Source: Gordionus sp. m RMFG-2023
Taxonomy: Eukaryota; Nematomorpha; Gordioida; Chordodea; Parachordodidae
Assembly (NCBI RefSeq): GCF_954871325.1
Contig: NC_088776.1
Coordinates: 14,756,052 to 14,820,051 of the forward strand
Length of the DNA stretch: 64,000 nucleotides
Reading direction: 5' to 3'
Under the pieces are notes generated by a model, which saw only the letters and a program-made list of their open reading frames with translations, ran no database searches and was not told the origin of the DNA. Both the position numbers and the translations under genes were made by a program. Below are positions 1 to 10,825 of this stretch, piece after piece. Each line of letters starts with the position of its first letter. Position 1 is the stretch's first letter.

Positions 1-416
1 GTTAAATTAAACTAATTATATTTTGTGAGAGCTTCCTGTATTTTGGATTTGCTAATCCATTCTGTAACAAGTTCAAGAAATAGAAAAATGAGGGTTTAAA
101 AGAAAATAACAAATTATAAATTAATTTTACTTAATTATTTCATAAAAATGATCCTGAATTAATCAACTCTAGCAATTAATGTTTTTATATAATTCTTAAT
201 TTGAAGTAAAATTAATTTATAATAAAGGTAATTTATATTCAGTAGGTCAGATTATTATTTTTAAAAGCTAACTTATAATTTGATTTATTCTGTATCTAAA
301 CCTCATTATCTAAAAATTTAATATAATATCTATTTCTTGAACTTTTTACAGAATGGATTTGCAAATTCAAAATATTTAAGGAAACTCTCACAATTATAAT
401 TAGTTTAATTTAACTT
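1..416. repeat. Inverted repeat (fold-back)
   Basis: Positions 1-83 are matched in reverse complement by 331-416 with few differences; the loop between is about 250 bp. The right arm contains an intron end followed by a short block (ATGGATTTGCAAATTC) that looks like the first exon of the hAT transposase relic starting near 625. The structure therefore looks like rearranged 5' ends of that hAT family rather than an independent MITE. The left arm runs to the window edge, so it may be longer. Confidence 0.7.
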
Positions 417-665
417 AGATATTGCTAAATATACAATCAAATTAAGATACATCTAAAAACATTCATTTCTAGAGTTCAGGACAGGAACATTTTTATAAAA
501 TAATTAAATAAAATTTATAATAAAGGTAATTTATATTCAGTAGGTCAGATTAAAATATTTAAAAAATGCTAATTTATGATTTGATGTATTCTGTATTTTC
601 TTAAAAACCTCATTATTTACAGAATGGATTTTCAAATTCAAAATATTTCAGGAAGCTCATCCTCA
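211..665 (+). repeat. Direct duplication of hAT 5' end
   Basis: The segment 211-405 reappears at about 505-665, with the shared phrase GGTAATTTATATTCAGTAGG and the same start block at 353 and 625. Together with the inverted arm at 1-83, this makes three copies of one hAT 5' region. It suggests rearrangement during transposition or repair. Confidence 0.65.
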
Positions 666-1804
666 ACCTCAAGTTATAATTTTCAAGATGAAAAATTGAA
701 ATAAAAACAAACCAAAAAGAGGAAAATATATAAGGTAGGTTATAATAAAAGTTGGGAACAAAAATATGAATGGATAAAGCAGCTTTCAGGGTCGTCTGTA
801 AAATGTAGTATATGTGCATCATGCTTTTCAATAAGCCATAGTGGAGAGTATGATATAATCAAACATATGATATCTAACAAACATAAGCTGGCAAATGAAC
901 AATCTCGAACCAATACTACTATATCATCATACATAACCAAATATTTTAAGAATGAGACCTTGTGCGTTATTGCTGAAACAACATTCATATAGCTATATGT
1001 CGGCTGATTGTTCAAGCAAGCTATTTTCCACACTTTTCCCTGACTCTAAAATTGCATCAATATTTTCATGTGGCAAAGCAAAAGGCTCGCAAATAATAAA
1101 AAATATTTTGGCACCTGAAACAAAGGCAAATATTATAAAAGATCTAAAAAACAATCATCCATTTTCAATACTAACGGATGCATCGAATAAAGGTAATATA
1201 AAAACATTTCCCAACAAAAATAATAAAATAAATGTTAAATTACTTAAATTTTTTTGTCTGACAGTGAAACCTCTAAAGACATATCTAGATGTTTACTAGA
1301 AAATTTAAAAATAGCTGGACTTGATATTTCTAATGTAACGGCCTATTGTGCAGATAACACATCTGTAAACTTTGGGAAAAATCAAAGTATTTAGACAAAG
1401 TCATAATAATAATATTATACCAATAGGCTGTATATGCCATATTCTTCACAATTCGTTCAAAAAGGCTGTAATTTTTCTCAAATATGATATTGAGAGTATA
1501 GTAATAAAATGCTATAATGATTTAGCAACTCGACAAAAAGAGTTACAATTTTAAAAGAATTGGTAGAATGGTCAGAATTACTTCGCCATGTTCCAACACA
1601 CTGGCTTACATTAATCCCAGCGATTGAGCAAATGCTTAAGTATTTTCAAACCCTTAGGCCACTTCCAAACACGACGTTTTTTCAAAGCGATAAATAACAA
1701 ATTAAGCTTAATAGATGTGTGCTTCCAAACCAAACGATTTTTTCATGCATACGATTTTGCGATTATTTTAATAACAAACTAGCTTGATTTTTTTTAACGA
1801 TTAA

Positions 1805-2587
1805 ATGGCGTCTGATACAATTGAAATGAATAAGTAATTTTTTTATTCAATAAATGAAATGATTTTAGAGGAAATTTTGTATCTGAATTGATAAATTTTG
1901 TAGAAGATCATGCGATTTATGGAACCAATCTAATGATAATTATTCTAATAGATTATTAGTAGATGAACTATGGACTTTATGTGCTAAAAAGTAGAACAAG
2001 ACTTTATATTGAAAATATTGACTATTTTATAATAATAATTTTTAATTAACAGACTTTTTAATTAGATACTATTTATTAGTAAGCATGGAATATGAATTTT
2101 AATAATTTATATCTTTATTTAAATAAAATTATTTTTTATCCTTTATTATTTACCAGGCTTGATTCATCCCCAAATGTCTGTAAATTAAAATGGAAGAATT
2201 TGAGGGATTCTTATTTAAAATGAAAAGAGAAAGAGAGAAGAAGTGCATTCAGGTGATGCTGCAAAAGCTAGCACTCCATGGAAATGGTATGATTCACTAT
2301 CATTTCTTACTACTTCCACCACACCAAGAAAGACACTAAATAATATCACAGATAATATAGAGAATGTAAGACCTGTAAAAAGGGCTAGAGTAACAAAAGA
2401 CCCAATGGAAAGATATTTTGACAAAATGTTAGAAATTGATAATGACCCAGATAGATTATGGTGCCTGTCTTTAATTGATAATGTAAAGAAGGTGCCAAAT
2501 GAAGTTAAGGACACCATGAAAATTAATGTGCAAACTCTTATTTATAATTATATAAATAATATTATAGTAGAAAATGTTGATGTTTAA
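1805..2587 (+). pseudogene. Harbinger MADF-domain protein relic
   Basis: This is the accessory DNA-binding protein of the Harbinger element. A first exon (MASDTIEMNK) appears to splice over a 35-bp intron (gtaatt...ttttag) into a MADF domain beginning FVSELINFVEDHAIYG. It continues with LLVDELWTLCAKK, then LKWKNLRDSY and PWKWYDSLSFL, the classic MADF helices. The C-terminal part, about 2290-2587, is open and polar. At least one frame change interrupts the MADF domain between the first and second helices. In active Harbingers this protein works with the nuclease for nuclear entry and binding of the transposon ends (family knowledge). Confidence 0.8.
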
Positions 2588-2754
2588 ATAGTTATGTATT
2601 ATTTTATAAGTTTAAATTAAAATAAATGATTTATATACACATACATAAGTGATTTATATACAAATACAAAAGCAATTTATTAATTTATACACACATACAA
2701 AAGTAATTTATATATAATGATAAAATGTTAAATTAAACATATATTTAAGAATTA

Positions 2755-3010
2755 AAATAGTCTTTAAATAATTCTCTAATTTCTCTTGAATTAGAACTTG
2801 AAGCATTTAAAGATCTAATGATCCCTAAATTTTCAGTAATAGGTAAAATATTAGGTGTATAATCTATTTCATCATAATCAATAATAATATTATGTGAAAG
2901 AGTAATTGTAGATATAATTTTATCAGCAATTTCAACTGAACACTCTATAGCTTTAGAAAGTAGGGCAAATATAGCAGTAGCTATGCCAAATGTGCATTCA
3001 ATTTTCCGTT
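2755..3010 (-). pseudogene. Harbinger DDE nuclease, C-terminal fragment
   Basis: Read on the minus strand, the region gives IECTFGIATAIFALLSK followed by IADKIISTITLSHN and a short tail ending in a stop near 2755. This matches the C-terminal part of Harbinger nucleases, where a glutamate plus FG motif precedes a helical segment ending in LHN. The upstream catalytic part is absent, consistent with internal deletion. It is convergent with the MADF gene, the usual Harbinger layout. Confidence 0.72.
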
Positions 3011-4094
3011 TTTTTTATAATGTCTCATAATAAAATATCTAGTTATAAGATTAATTTTTAAAAAATCAGCTGTAAAATATAAATCGTTGCTGTTTGGAAG
3101 TAAAAAATATTGCGAAAAACGTGCCTCGGAAAACGTTTTGAAAAAACGTAATGTTTGGAAGTGGCCTTAAAGAATATTTTTTATCATTATCAGTAACCCC
3201 ACCAATTTTGAAAATATTTTTTGAAGATGATTTTGCAGAGGCCTATTTAGGTGTTGTCCTTAACGTTGGCACTATAGTTAATAACATAAATTTACAATTG
3301 CAATCTGAAGATGTATTAGCAATATATATACATGATCTTATCCTAAAATTAAAGAATTCATTAAATTCAAAAATTCAACAAAATTTTTATGGGAGCATTT
3401 CTAAAAATATTTTACAACATGATAATGATGTAGAAAAGGCAATAAATTTCAATAATGAATCAAAAATATTTATAAAAAATATTATAGATTATGTTGAAAA
3501 ACGTTATGAAATAATAGATAATATAGGGAAATATCTTAGCCCTATGACATTGGATAAATGTCCAGCATTTGAGCAATTACAAAAAATTATTATTAATTAT
3601 AAAATACCAGATATAGATAGTCTCTTTGAGGAATATTCGCAATTTTATTCATATTATGAAGAAAAATTATCAAAAAACAATCATATGAATGCCCAAGAAA
3701 AATGGATGGATTTCCTCTCTAATAAAAACACCCTTGATAGAGAAAATATGTGATTTTATATTTTCTATTCCGCATTCAAATGCTTCATCCAAGAGAATAT
3801 TCAGTTTAATGAAAAGAACACAATCATTTACATTTATCAACATTGGAAGCAGAACTTATGGTGAAACAAAATTTTAATTATTCATGCAAAGAGTTCTCAG
3901 CCTATCTCCACAGTGCTGATGGGAAATCTTTATTACCTCTTTTAAAATCATCTATAAAATATAATAATTAATATTATGCGATATTTATAACATGGAAAAT
4001 TATACATTATAATAAGATTAGTAAATCAATAAAGAATTTGAATTTTCATTGTCTTAAAATTTTTTAAATATAACATATTAACAAAGATTAGTAT

Positions 4095-4190
4095 GTTACA
4101 ACATTCCCGGCCGAAGGCCTGGCAAAAGTGGGCCAAAGGCCCGCAAATTGGGGGGTATGGGGGCAAAGCCCCCCATTAAAAGAAAAACTC
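4095..4190. repeat. hAT end fragment with GGCCGAAGGCC motif
   Basis: The block has the sequence style GGCCGAAGGCC and GGGGGCAAAGCCCCC that recurs inside the CAGTGGCGTA-ended hAT copies at 8440-8510, 10140-10200 and 38390-38450. Ends and target duplication are not seen, so it is a fragment. Confidence 0.55.
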
Positions 4191-4191
4191 A

Positions 4192-4802
4192 CGTTTTCAA
4201 GCGAATAATATCTGGCAGCACTAATTTTTAAGAAACTATTTTGATCCCAATGAAAGAAAATAAACTGCACTCTATAACAAGCATTCACCAGCTTACATTA
4301 TATTTTATGTTAGAAGAAGAAAAAAAAATTAAAATAAGAAAATCTCTATTTCTTTCAATTAAATTAGTTTTGGATATGCTAATTATATGTAACTTCATAA
4401 ATAATAAGATATTAGTGGACAGACAGAAAATTTTAAAATCCTTTTAAATAGGAAATAAATTTAAAATTAATGTTAAAAACGTTTTTTAACAACACAATAA
4501 ATTGAAAGATTATCATATAAAATTCCATATTTATAATATGCTATTTAGCCCCATAGCCAGAAAGGCACCCTTCCCCCCCCCCCTTCCAAATAAATAATAA
4601 TAAATTCCAGCCTCCAAATCTAGCCTATAAATTTGTTTCTTATGACTTATGAAAGAACAATATCCCTCAAAAAAATATATTGTCTCCCCTCAGCTGATAC
4701 TTCCTAGATACAAGCCTGATATCAATATATTTATGATATGTATCATATTTTTAAAAAAATATATAAATTCTATATTAAAATAATATATGTAAATAATTTT
4801 AC
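4192..4802. other. Intron-like AT-rich DNA, no gene seen
   Basis: This stretch lies downstream of ANKRD13 exon 2 on the minus strand and holds only AT-rich sequence and a C run near 4570. I found no continuation of the ankyrin protein here. Confidence 0.5.
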
Positions 4803-5281
4803 TTGACCAGCCATCTTTGTTTAAAGAGTCAACAACATCAGCACCATTTTCCAAAAGGATTTTGACACATTCAAGATTATTTAATAACACAGCAAGTTGA
4901 AGAGGTGATCTGCCTCTAGGATCTAATTTTTCTATATTGCACTAATTTTACAAATATTTAAAGTATTTTTTAAAAAGATTCATCATATACTTTAATTATG
5001 CTAATTTATATTTACAATTTAAAAAGTATGGACTAATTTATCTATTTCAAAACAAAATTAAACCATGTGTATATTTATAAAATAAGAATTATAAATATTA
5101 TATTATGAACTTATTGAAGTTATCGAAAACCTAGATTTAATAGATCTTATATAGAACTAACCCCATTTTTCTTAATGTGTTTCAAAAGAATTTTAGGTTT
5201 GATTTCCCATATAGCTAGATGTAATGGATATTTATCAACAATAATAGAATATGAAGAATTTAAGGAGCTTGATTTTTCCAT
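4803..5281 (-). CDS. ANKRD13-like ankyrin protein, first two exons
   Basis: These are two host-gene exons. Exon 1 (5281-5162) starts with ATG and encodes 40 residues including [13 protein letters not shown]. It ends phase 0 at a GTTAGT donor. The 220-bp intron ends in TTAG, and exon 2 (4941-4803) adds [30 protein letters not shown] and NKDGW, followed by a GTAAAA donor. The order YPLH(L)xW, then (D)PRGRxxL(H)LAV, then GADV, then GW is the N-terminal ankyrin block of ANKRD13 proteins, ubiquitin-binding regulators of endocytic cargo. No later exons are recognisable to the left, where the hAT and Harbinger elements lie, so the remainder is probably beyond the window after a long transposon-filled intron. 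A truncated gene copy is the alternative. Confidence 0.78.
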
Positions 5282-6040
5282 AAATAATTATAAATTATAA
5301 AAAAAAAATTAAAATCGATTTGATTTTATCCTTCCATATGATAATGGGCAAAATTTACATCGCAACAAATCGCCTAATATTTTTCGATTTTTTGGATAAA
5401 TTTGAAGGAAGATTGATATCTTACACTTTCATCATAATGAAGGGAAAACTTGTGTTTAAGATGTTAGTAGTAGGACTTTATTATAGAAGTACATTTTTTA
5501 GAGAATAGATTTCAAACTGAGCCTAGGAAATAGCATCGAGTGCGCTCTCCTAATTTTTATTGTTTAACGTGTAAATAGCAGTGTTTGATTAGCCCTCTGA
5601 AGCAAAAAAAACTCTTTGAACTAAAAATAAATTTTTTTGATTGCCCCTGAAAGATTTCTTATATAATTCTATTAAGTAAATTATAGATTTAATTTTATTA
5701 TTCAAAAATTAATAAGACAATCTAAATATTAATGAATACTATTTTAAATATTAGATTAAATTAATACATGTAAATTATATTTTCACTATGTCGGCTAGCA
5801 ATTAAATTTTGTGTTAAAAATAGAATATCAATATCACTCACTAAATATAATTTAGCATTAACAATTGAAGCTTAATTGACTATTATTATTTAAATAATTT
5901 TATAACCACTAATTAAATTATAATCCTTTATTAATTGAAAACTAAAAAATTTAATATTGTAATTAGCAGAGTTCAAAATGACTAACCAACTGTATATTTA
6001 TTTTTAAATTTTATTATCATACCTATTCTCAAGGTCCAAA
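5282..6040. other. Upstream region of ANKRD13-like gene, nothing else seen
   Basis: This is AT-rich sequence immediately upstream of the putative ANKRD13 start on the minus strand. It should contain the promoter and 5' UTR if 5281 is the true start, but I see no clear core promoter element. The short plus-strand open frame at 5320-5508 shows no recognisable motif. Confidence 0.4.
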
Positions 6041-6666
6041 TAAGTATACAGTGGCGTAACCAAGATTGATCCATGGTGGGGGGGGGGGGGGGGTTAAAAT
6101 TTTTTTGGGGCCTCCGCCCCCAAACCGCATTTTAAAAATTTGCCAATTTTGTACTTTATTGGTGTCTAACCACTATACTACTAACCAGCATAACTGAAAA
6201 AAATACTAGTAAGAAAATTTTGGCCAAATTTATTATTAATACGCGACTGAAAGCATGTGATGAAAATTTTATCAATGTTTAGTCAATTGTAAATTAATTC
6301 AATCCATTCGGTGTAGAAAGAAGAATAAAATCGCTTCCACCCCCAACCTCCCATTTTTTATGATCACTCAATATATCTTATTCTATGTTAAAAATAATTA
6401 TTTTATTTAAATTTTTGCATTTAACAAAATTTTGCAAAGAATTTCATTATAGATTTTATTTATTATTTATACAATAAAATAAATTTCAAAATGTATGATA
6501 TTTATATAGATTATATTAAAAATTTATTCTTAATAACTATATTTAAAAAAAATAGAATTACAATAAAATATAAGTAATTATTGTGCGGTATTTAAAAAAA
6601 TCTAATTAACATTTATAATATAATTAATACAAATGTGTATATTAATAAAACATAAATAATTCTTAT

Positions 6667-6979
6667 TAGAGATCCGCAAAAGTAAGAAAAGCGAGGTCGG
6701 GCCTAATATTTTTTTAAAAAATTTGGGCCGGGTTGGGTCGGGCCTTAGAAATTTTTTTAATATATCTAAATATATCAATTTTATGTTAAATTTTTTATGT
6801 AAAATATAAATATTTGATTTTATTTATAAAAACATGAGGCCATATAACATATATCTTTTATTTTAGTAATTAAGATGAATTTCTATATTTAAATAAATTC
6901 GGGACAGTCCGACAAATCTTTTTTTAAATAATTTCGGGCAGAGCCGGGCGTGAAAAATTAGACCCGATGCAGATCACTA
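6667..6979. mobile_element. TAG-ended hAT MITE
   Basis: Ends are TAGAGATCCGCA and, reversed, TAGTGATCTGCA. The flanks ATTCTTAT and ATTCTTTG match at 6 of 8 positions as a decayed 8-bp duplication. The interior has GGGCCGGG/GGTCGGGCC-rich subterminal segments separated by AT-rich DNA, shared with copies at 35812 and 36574 and with the larger hAT at 30844-33692. Confidence 0.85.
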
Positions 6980-7119
6980 ATTCTTTGTGCAAATGCAATA
7001 TTTTATTAAAAATAGTATAATATATAAATATTATGACTAAGAATTCATTATAATTACGTTTTGAATATAAAAATTTTATGATTAAGATCATATTATAATA
7101 ATATAGCAATTTTATAAAT

Positions 7120-7560
7120 AGAATTTATAAAGAGAGGTTTACTTTTCTTTGAGATTTAACTAATTCATCTAGAATCAAATTTTTATCTAGAATAATCTCC
7201 TTATAAATATTTAATATTGCGAATCCATTTAAACGGCTTTCACCGGTGCTATATCTCAAATAGGTTTTTAACCTTTTCAAGTTGAAAAAGACCTTACATT
7301 AGTGCAGGTGCTAATAGGTAAGGTAGCTAAGATAAAAGGCAATGTTTTGATATTAGGCAGGGAATCTAAAGTGCAATTATATATGGAAAGGGCCTGCAAA
7401 GCATATTTTGGTCTCTAAGAGTACTCTATTCTGTTAACATTTTTATACCAAAATTCGACATCAAAAAGTAATTTATCATACGATCCTGATAATTCATCAG
7501 AATAAAACTCTGAGATTTTCTTAATATCCTCTCGCGTTTCAAGTGTATTTAGCAGCGTCT
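7120..7560 (-). pseudogene. ZMYM1-like hAT transposase C-terminus
   Basis: The minus-strand reading includes LETREDIKKISEFY, FWYKN, ALQAL, LPNIKTLPFILATLPIST, RSFSTLKRLKTYLRYS and ESRLNGFAILNI. This is the hAT dimerisation block in the ZMYM1/P52RIPK-like lineage, in which SFSTLKRLKTYLRS...RLNGLALL is highly conserved. Frame breaks are present and no complete catalytic region was recognised upstream. It probably represents the source protein family for the shorter CAGTGGCGTA MITEs in the window. Confidence 0.8.
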
Positions 7561-8398
7561 ACATGACAGTATATTCACTGGATGCAAACCCCCCTCAAAA
7601 ATATATATCTACCCCCTAAAAATACCAAAATGTTATCCATAGATAATTTAAAAATGTATGAAAATTTTTTTAGATTATTATAGCCTACCCCCCAAAATGC
7701 CTACCCCCTACCTCATACTCCCTACCCCTTTATAGATATTAGGATGCAAAATGCCCCCCCCCCGTTTATGTAAACACTGGTATTTAGACTCAACCGGCAA
7801 AAGAATATAAAAGCTGTTTAAATAAAATTGTGACTAATAAATCTTTCATTTAATTCAATAAAGGGAGTAAAAATATTTATTTTATAAAAATCCTCAATCG
7901 TAGATGCATCAATATTTAAGCTATTGAAATTTTTAATCCAAAACATATTAGCGCTCATACTTTCTCGTTATATTTACCAAATTAAATGATTTTTCTTTTA
8001 TTTAAAATATCTAATTATTTTAACATTATAAATTTTATTATTAAATTTATAAATATCTAAATTAACTATGTGAGAAAAAATTTACAATATATTTTTATTG
8101 TTATTTAATATTTTACATATAATTTTTAATATATATTTTTAAACCATGTTATCATATAAAATTAAAAATTATTATTTGTTTTTTTATATATATTTCATTT
8201 TCATATCGTATATAATTTTATTTATAAATTGAAATTTTTAAATAAAATTATTTGCAATAAGAAAAAAATTTAACAAAAAAATTTACTAAAAATTAAAAAA
8301 AAAATTTATGAGGTTATGGGGGGGGGGGGGTTTAACCCCAAAACCTTCACTTCTCTACGCCACTGTAAGTATAATAAAAAGTAAGTAAGTATGTAAGT

Positions 8399-8813
8399 CA
8401 GTGGCGTAGCTAGGAATTTTCCTTAGAGGGGGTCCATACATATAAAAGCCTGGGGGCTTCGCCCCCCAGACCCTCTTTAACGCCCTTTTGCCCGGCCTTC
8501 GGCCGGGTATATCTTACAAATCATAACCATATCTTCGATAATATATAATAAATATATTTTTAAATGCATCAATAATTTGTTTTATAATTTAGTAGATTAT
8601 TCTCAATGATTTTATAATAATACTATCCAGAATAATTTCAATAGTAATATTATATCCTTCCACAAACATCAAAACCAGAAAAATATAAATATTATTGATA
8701 TTTATTTGATATAAAGTCACCACTTATAAGTCTTTTGAACGTATAATCTAAAAATAAATTTTTCCTTTGGGAGGGGTCCAAACCCGAAAACCACCCCCGT
8801 AGCTACGCCACTG
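8399..8813. mobile_element. hAT MITE, CAGTGGCGTA family
   Basis: The 415-bp element begins CAGTGGCGTAGCTAGG and ends CGTAGCTACGCCACTG. Flanks are ATGTAAGT and ATGTAAAT (7 of 8). The interior contains GGGGGCTTCGCCCCCC and GCCCGGCCTTCGGCCGGG, two short perfect palindromes typical of the family in this window. There is no coding capacity. Confidence 0.92.
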
Positions 8814-8821
8814 ATGTAAAT

Positions 8822-10136
8822 AGACATATAGTTTATAATCCTCTTATACAGTTGTTTATAAAATATTAGATAAAATGTCACTTTTATAGACGTATTTGAC
8901 AGTTATAATATAATACAGCTAATATTATAATGAATTTTACTAATAAATGCTTTTGATAATAAATATAGTAACAATTTGCTTTCAAATATTTAACGCCATC
9001 TATCTATTTACAAATAATTTTAAAAATTAAACATTTTATTATTTATCCTGCAATAGATGTAATAAATATGATATTTTTTCTTTTCTTACGTTAGGAAAGA
9101 TATTTTTTTCTTTTTCAAAAAACAGTTTTGAGTTAAATTTTTAATACAAGTATATTTTATTTTTACAAACTACTATTATTTTAAGATATAATATACCAAG
9201 GTGCGATAATATATAAAATCTATATTGTTTCATCATATCATTCTGGTCCTTATTTTATAGTTCCAAAATATTTCATTCTAATATGGCATCCATGCCGTGT
9301 AAATAACTCAAGGCTTCAATATATTTGCACAATTATTTCTCCAAAGATTTTAAGTGTTTTTATTTTATCAATTTATCCAACATAATAAATTCTGATACTA
9401 GTTTACATCGTGAGTGTCATGGCTATTACTGCAAATTAACCAGCATCTATTATTTGTTTAGCTATGTAATTTAAAATTATTACTACAACGGCTGAGAACA
9501 TATGATTGCATATTTTAGATAAACAATAATTGTCAACTGTGTAGTCTTTATATATTATATATCATTTAAAATGGATGATGATCTTTTAGAAATTTATATC
9601 TAACAATATTTTCTCGATTACTTATCTAGCTATTATCATGTCATCTAAAAGGAAGCTCTAACCACTTAATAGTTTTATGATTTGGATTGGTCGCTTATAC
9701 TCTCTTCTTCAAGAATTGTTGATTTTGTTTAGGCCTATAAATTTTTCCTTATTAGTCTATTCTATTAATGTGTAAAATGGTACAGAGAGTTATATTAGTT
9801 TGATAACATTTTGTCAATAGTTGCTAAGAATTATATTTTTGCATTGTGTGGCAAAACTATTATCAATTGAAGCATATGTACGAAGTAATTAATCTTTTTT
9901 ATCATGTAATTCTTTAGACGCAAATTTTTTTTATATCAGCAATCGAAAATATTTTCTACTGTAATAAATAGATTTTGTATTAAAAAATTTTATTTTTAGA
10001 AATGTCTTGTAATATTATAATTGTTTATATGCCAGTTTAATTTGTATGCTTAATATAATAAATGAGAAAATTAAAATTCACAATAATTGTTCAGAGTTAA
10101 GAAATTTAAAAAAGTATAATATATTAATATAAAACC
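8822..10136. other. AT-rich spacer, no gene seen
   Basis: About 1.3 kb of AT-rich sequence without splice-linked open frames, structured repeats or recognisable transposon ends. Confidence 0.5.
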
Positions 10137-10254
10137 CGTCTGAAGGCCGGGCAAAATCGGGCCGAAGGCCCACAAATTGGGGGGCATGGGAGGCGATGCC
10201 TCGATAAATTTTTTAGTTGAGCCCCTTGAGATTGTAAAGGCTAGCGACGCCCCT
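10137..10254. mobile_element. hAT end fragment (GCGACGCCCCTG end)
   Basis: The sequence runs from a GAAGGCCGGGC block to GCTAGCGACGCCCCTG, a hAT-like right end (CAGGGGCGTCGCTAGC in reverse). A related end, TTAGCGACGCCCTTGG, is seen near 60460. The matching left end and duplication were not found, so the element is a remnant. Confidence 0.5.
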
Positions 10255-10825
10255 GGTAAATAGAGGAAAATAATCAGGGATTACGTCATTACCTTCCACA
10301 ATATCTGCCATTAGCAATATTTACAGTATTACCCTGTTCTCTACTATTTCGAGTATCTCATCCATAGAACTTAGTTTTGTAGGTGGAGTCGGATAGCTTG
10401 GATAGATGAGATACATCCTCGGTTGCCTAATTAATTTGTTAAGTTAGGGTTTTCTCGAATTTACAATTTACGGCTATTTTGAGGACTGACAGAGCATCGT
10501 GGTTGAATCCCAGGCCAGACGTATCTTCTTGTTCCTTGCATGGAATGATGCTCATGATCAGGGTTGTCAGGTCAAAATTTTCAAATTGCGGGAGAAATTT
10601 GGTATTATGCGGGAGAAATATGAAAATTGCTGTAGAAATATAAAAATTGCTAAAAAAATTTTTTGCGGGCCGGTGTAACGTTTTAGATGAACTCCCGATT
10701 TAAATAGATTCTAATTTAGTGATATTGGCATTTATGACTGACATGTTAAGATTTAACCTTATTTATTTTAGTGATATTGACATATTTGATTGAAGTGGGA
10801 GTACGTATAAATCAGATTTATGAAG

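Larger units (their letters stand above)
1657..3166. mobile_element. PIF/Harbinger transposon, internally deleted
   Basis: The terminal inverted repeats are GGCCACTTCCAAACA followed by a shared ACGTTTTTTCAAA block, about 28 of 30 bases identical. The 3-bp target duplication TTA (1654-1656 and 3167-3169) is typical of PIF/Harbinger. The 1510-bp element carries a MADF-type DNA-binding protein gene on the plus strand and only the C-terminal part of a Harbinger nuclease on the minus strand, so it is a deletion derivative. Excising it rejoins the reading of the surrounding hAT relic exactly across the duplication, which shows that it inserted after the hAT. Confidence 0.93.
613..3970 (+). pseudogene. 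hAT transposase relic (ZNF862-like)
   Basis: This is a decayed cut-and-paste transposase gene. Near the start (about 625-960) a frame encodes a C2H2/BED-like finger with the order CSIC-x-H-x-H (CSICASCFS...IKHMISNKH). The catalytic part follows (PFSILTDASNKG at about 1150, then GCICHILHNS at about 1420). After an inserted Harbinger element the frame resumes (FFEDDFAEAYLG, FYGSISKNI) and ends in the hAT dimerisation region FSIPHSNASSKRIFSLMKR near 3750-3830. Several stops and frame changes are visible, so it is not functional. The gene spans about 1.85 kb without the insertion. Family assignment rests on motif order typical of ZNF862/KIAA-type hAT proteins. I did not identify this element's own termini. 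Confidence 0.8.
6049..8365. mobile_element. hAT element, CAGTGGCGTA family
   Basis: The element begins CAGTGGCGTAAC and ends TACGCCACTG, and is flanked by a perfect 8-bp duplication TAAGTATA (6041-6048, 8366-8373). Both ends carry long G or C runs just inside the termini. The minus strand holds the C-terminal part of a ZMYM1-like hAT transposase, so this is a 2.3-kb decayed larger copy rather than a simple MITE. A TAG-ended MITE (6667-6979) is nested inside. Confidence 0.92.

Noticed and set aside
4690-4800. Extension of the ankyrin frame beyond GWSS.
   Set aside because: The reading turns into AT-rich low-complexity codons immediately after a good GTAAAA splice donor, so it is intron.
10440-10560. 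A SINE, from a B-box-like GGTTGAATCCC near 10500.
   Set aside because: The A-box-like part is too close and too degenerate, and no second copy supports it.
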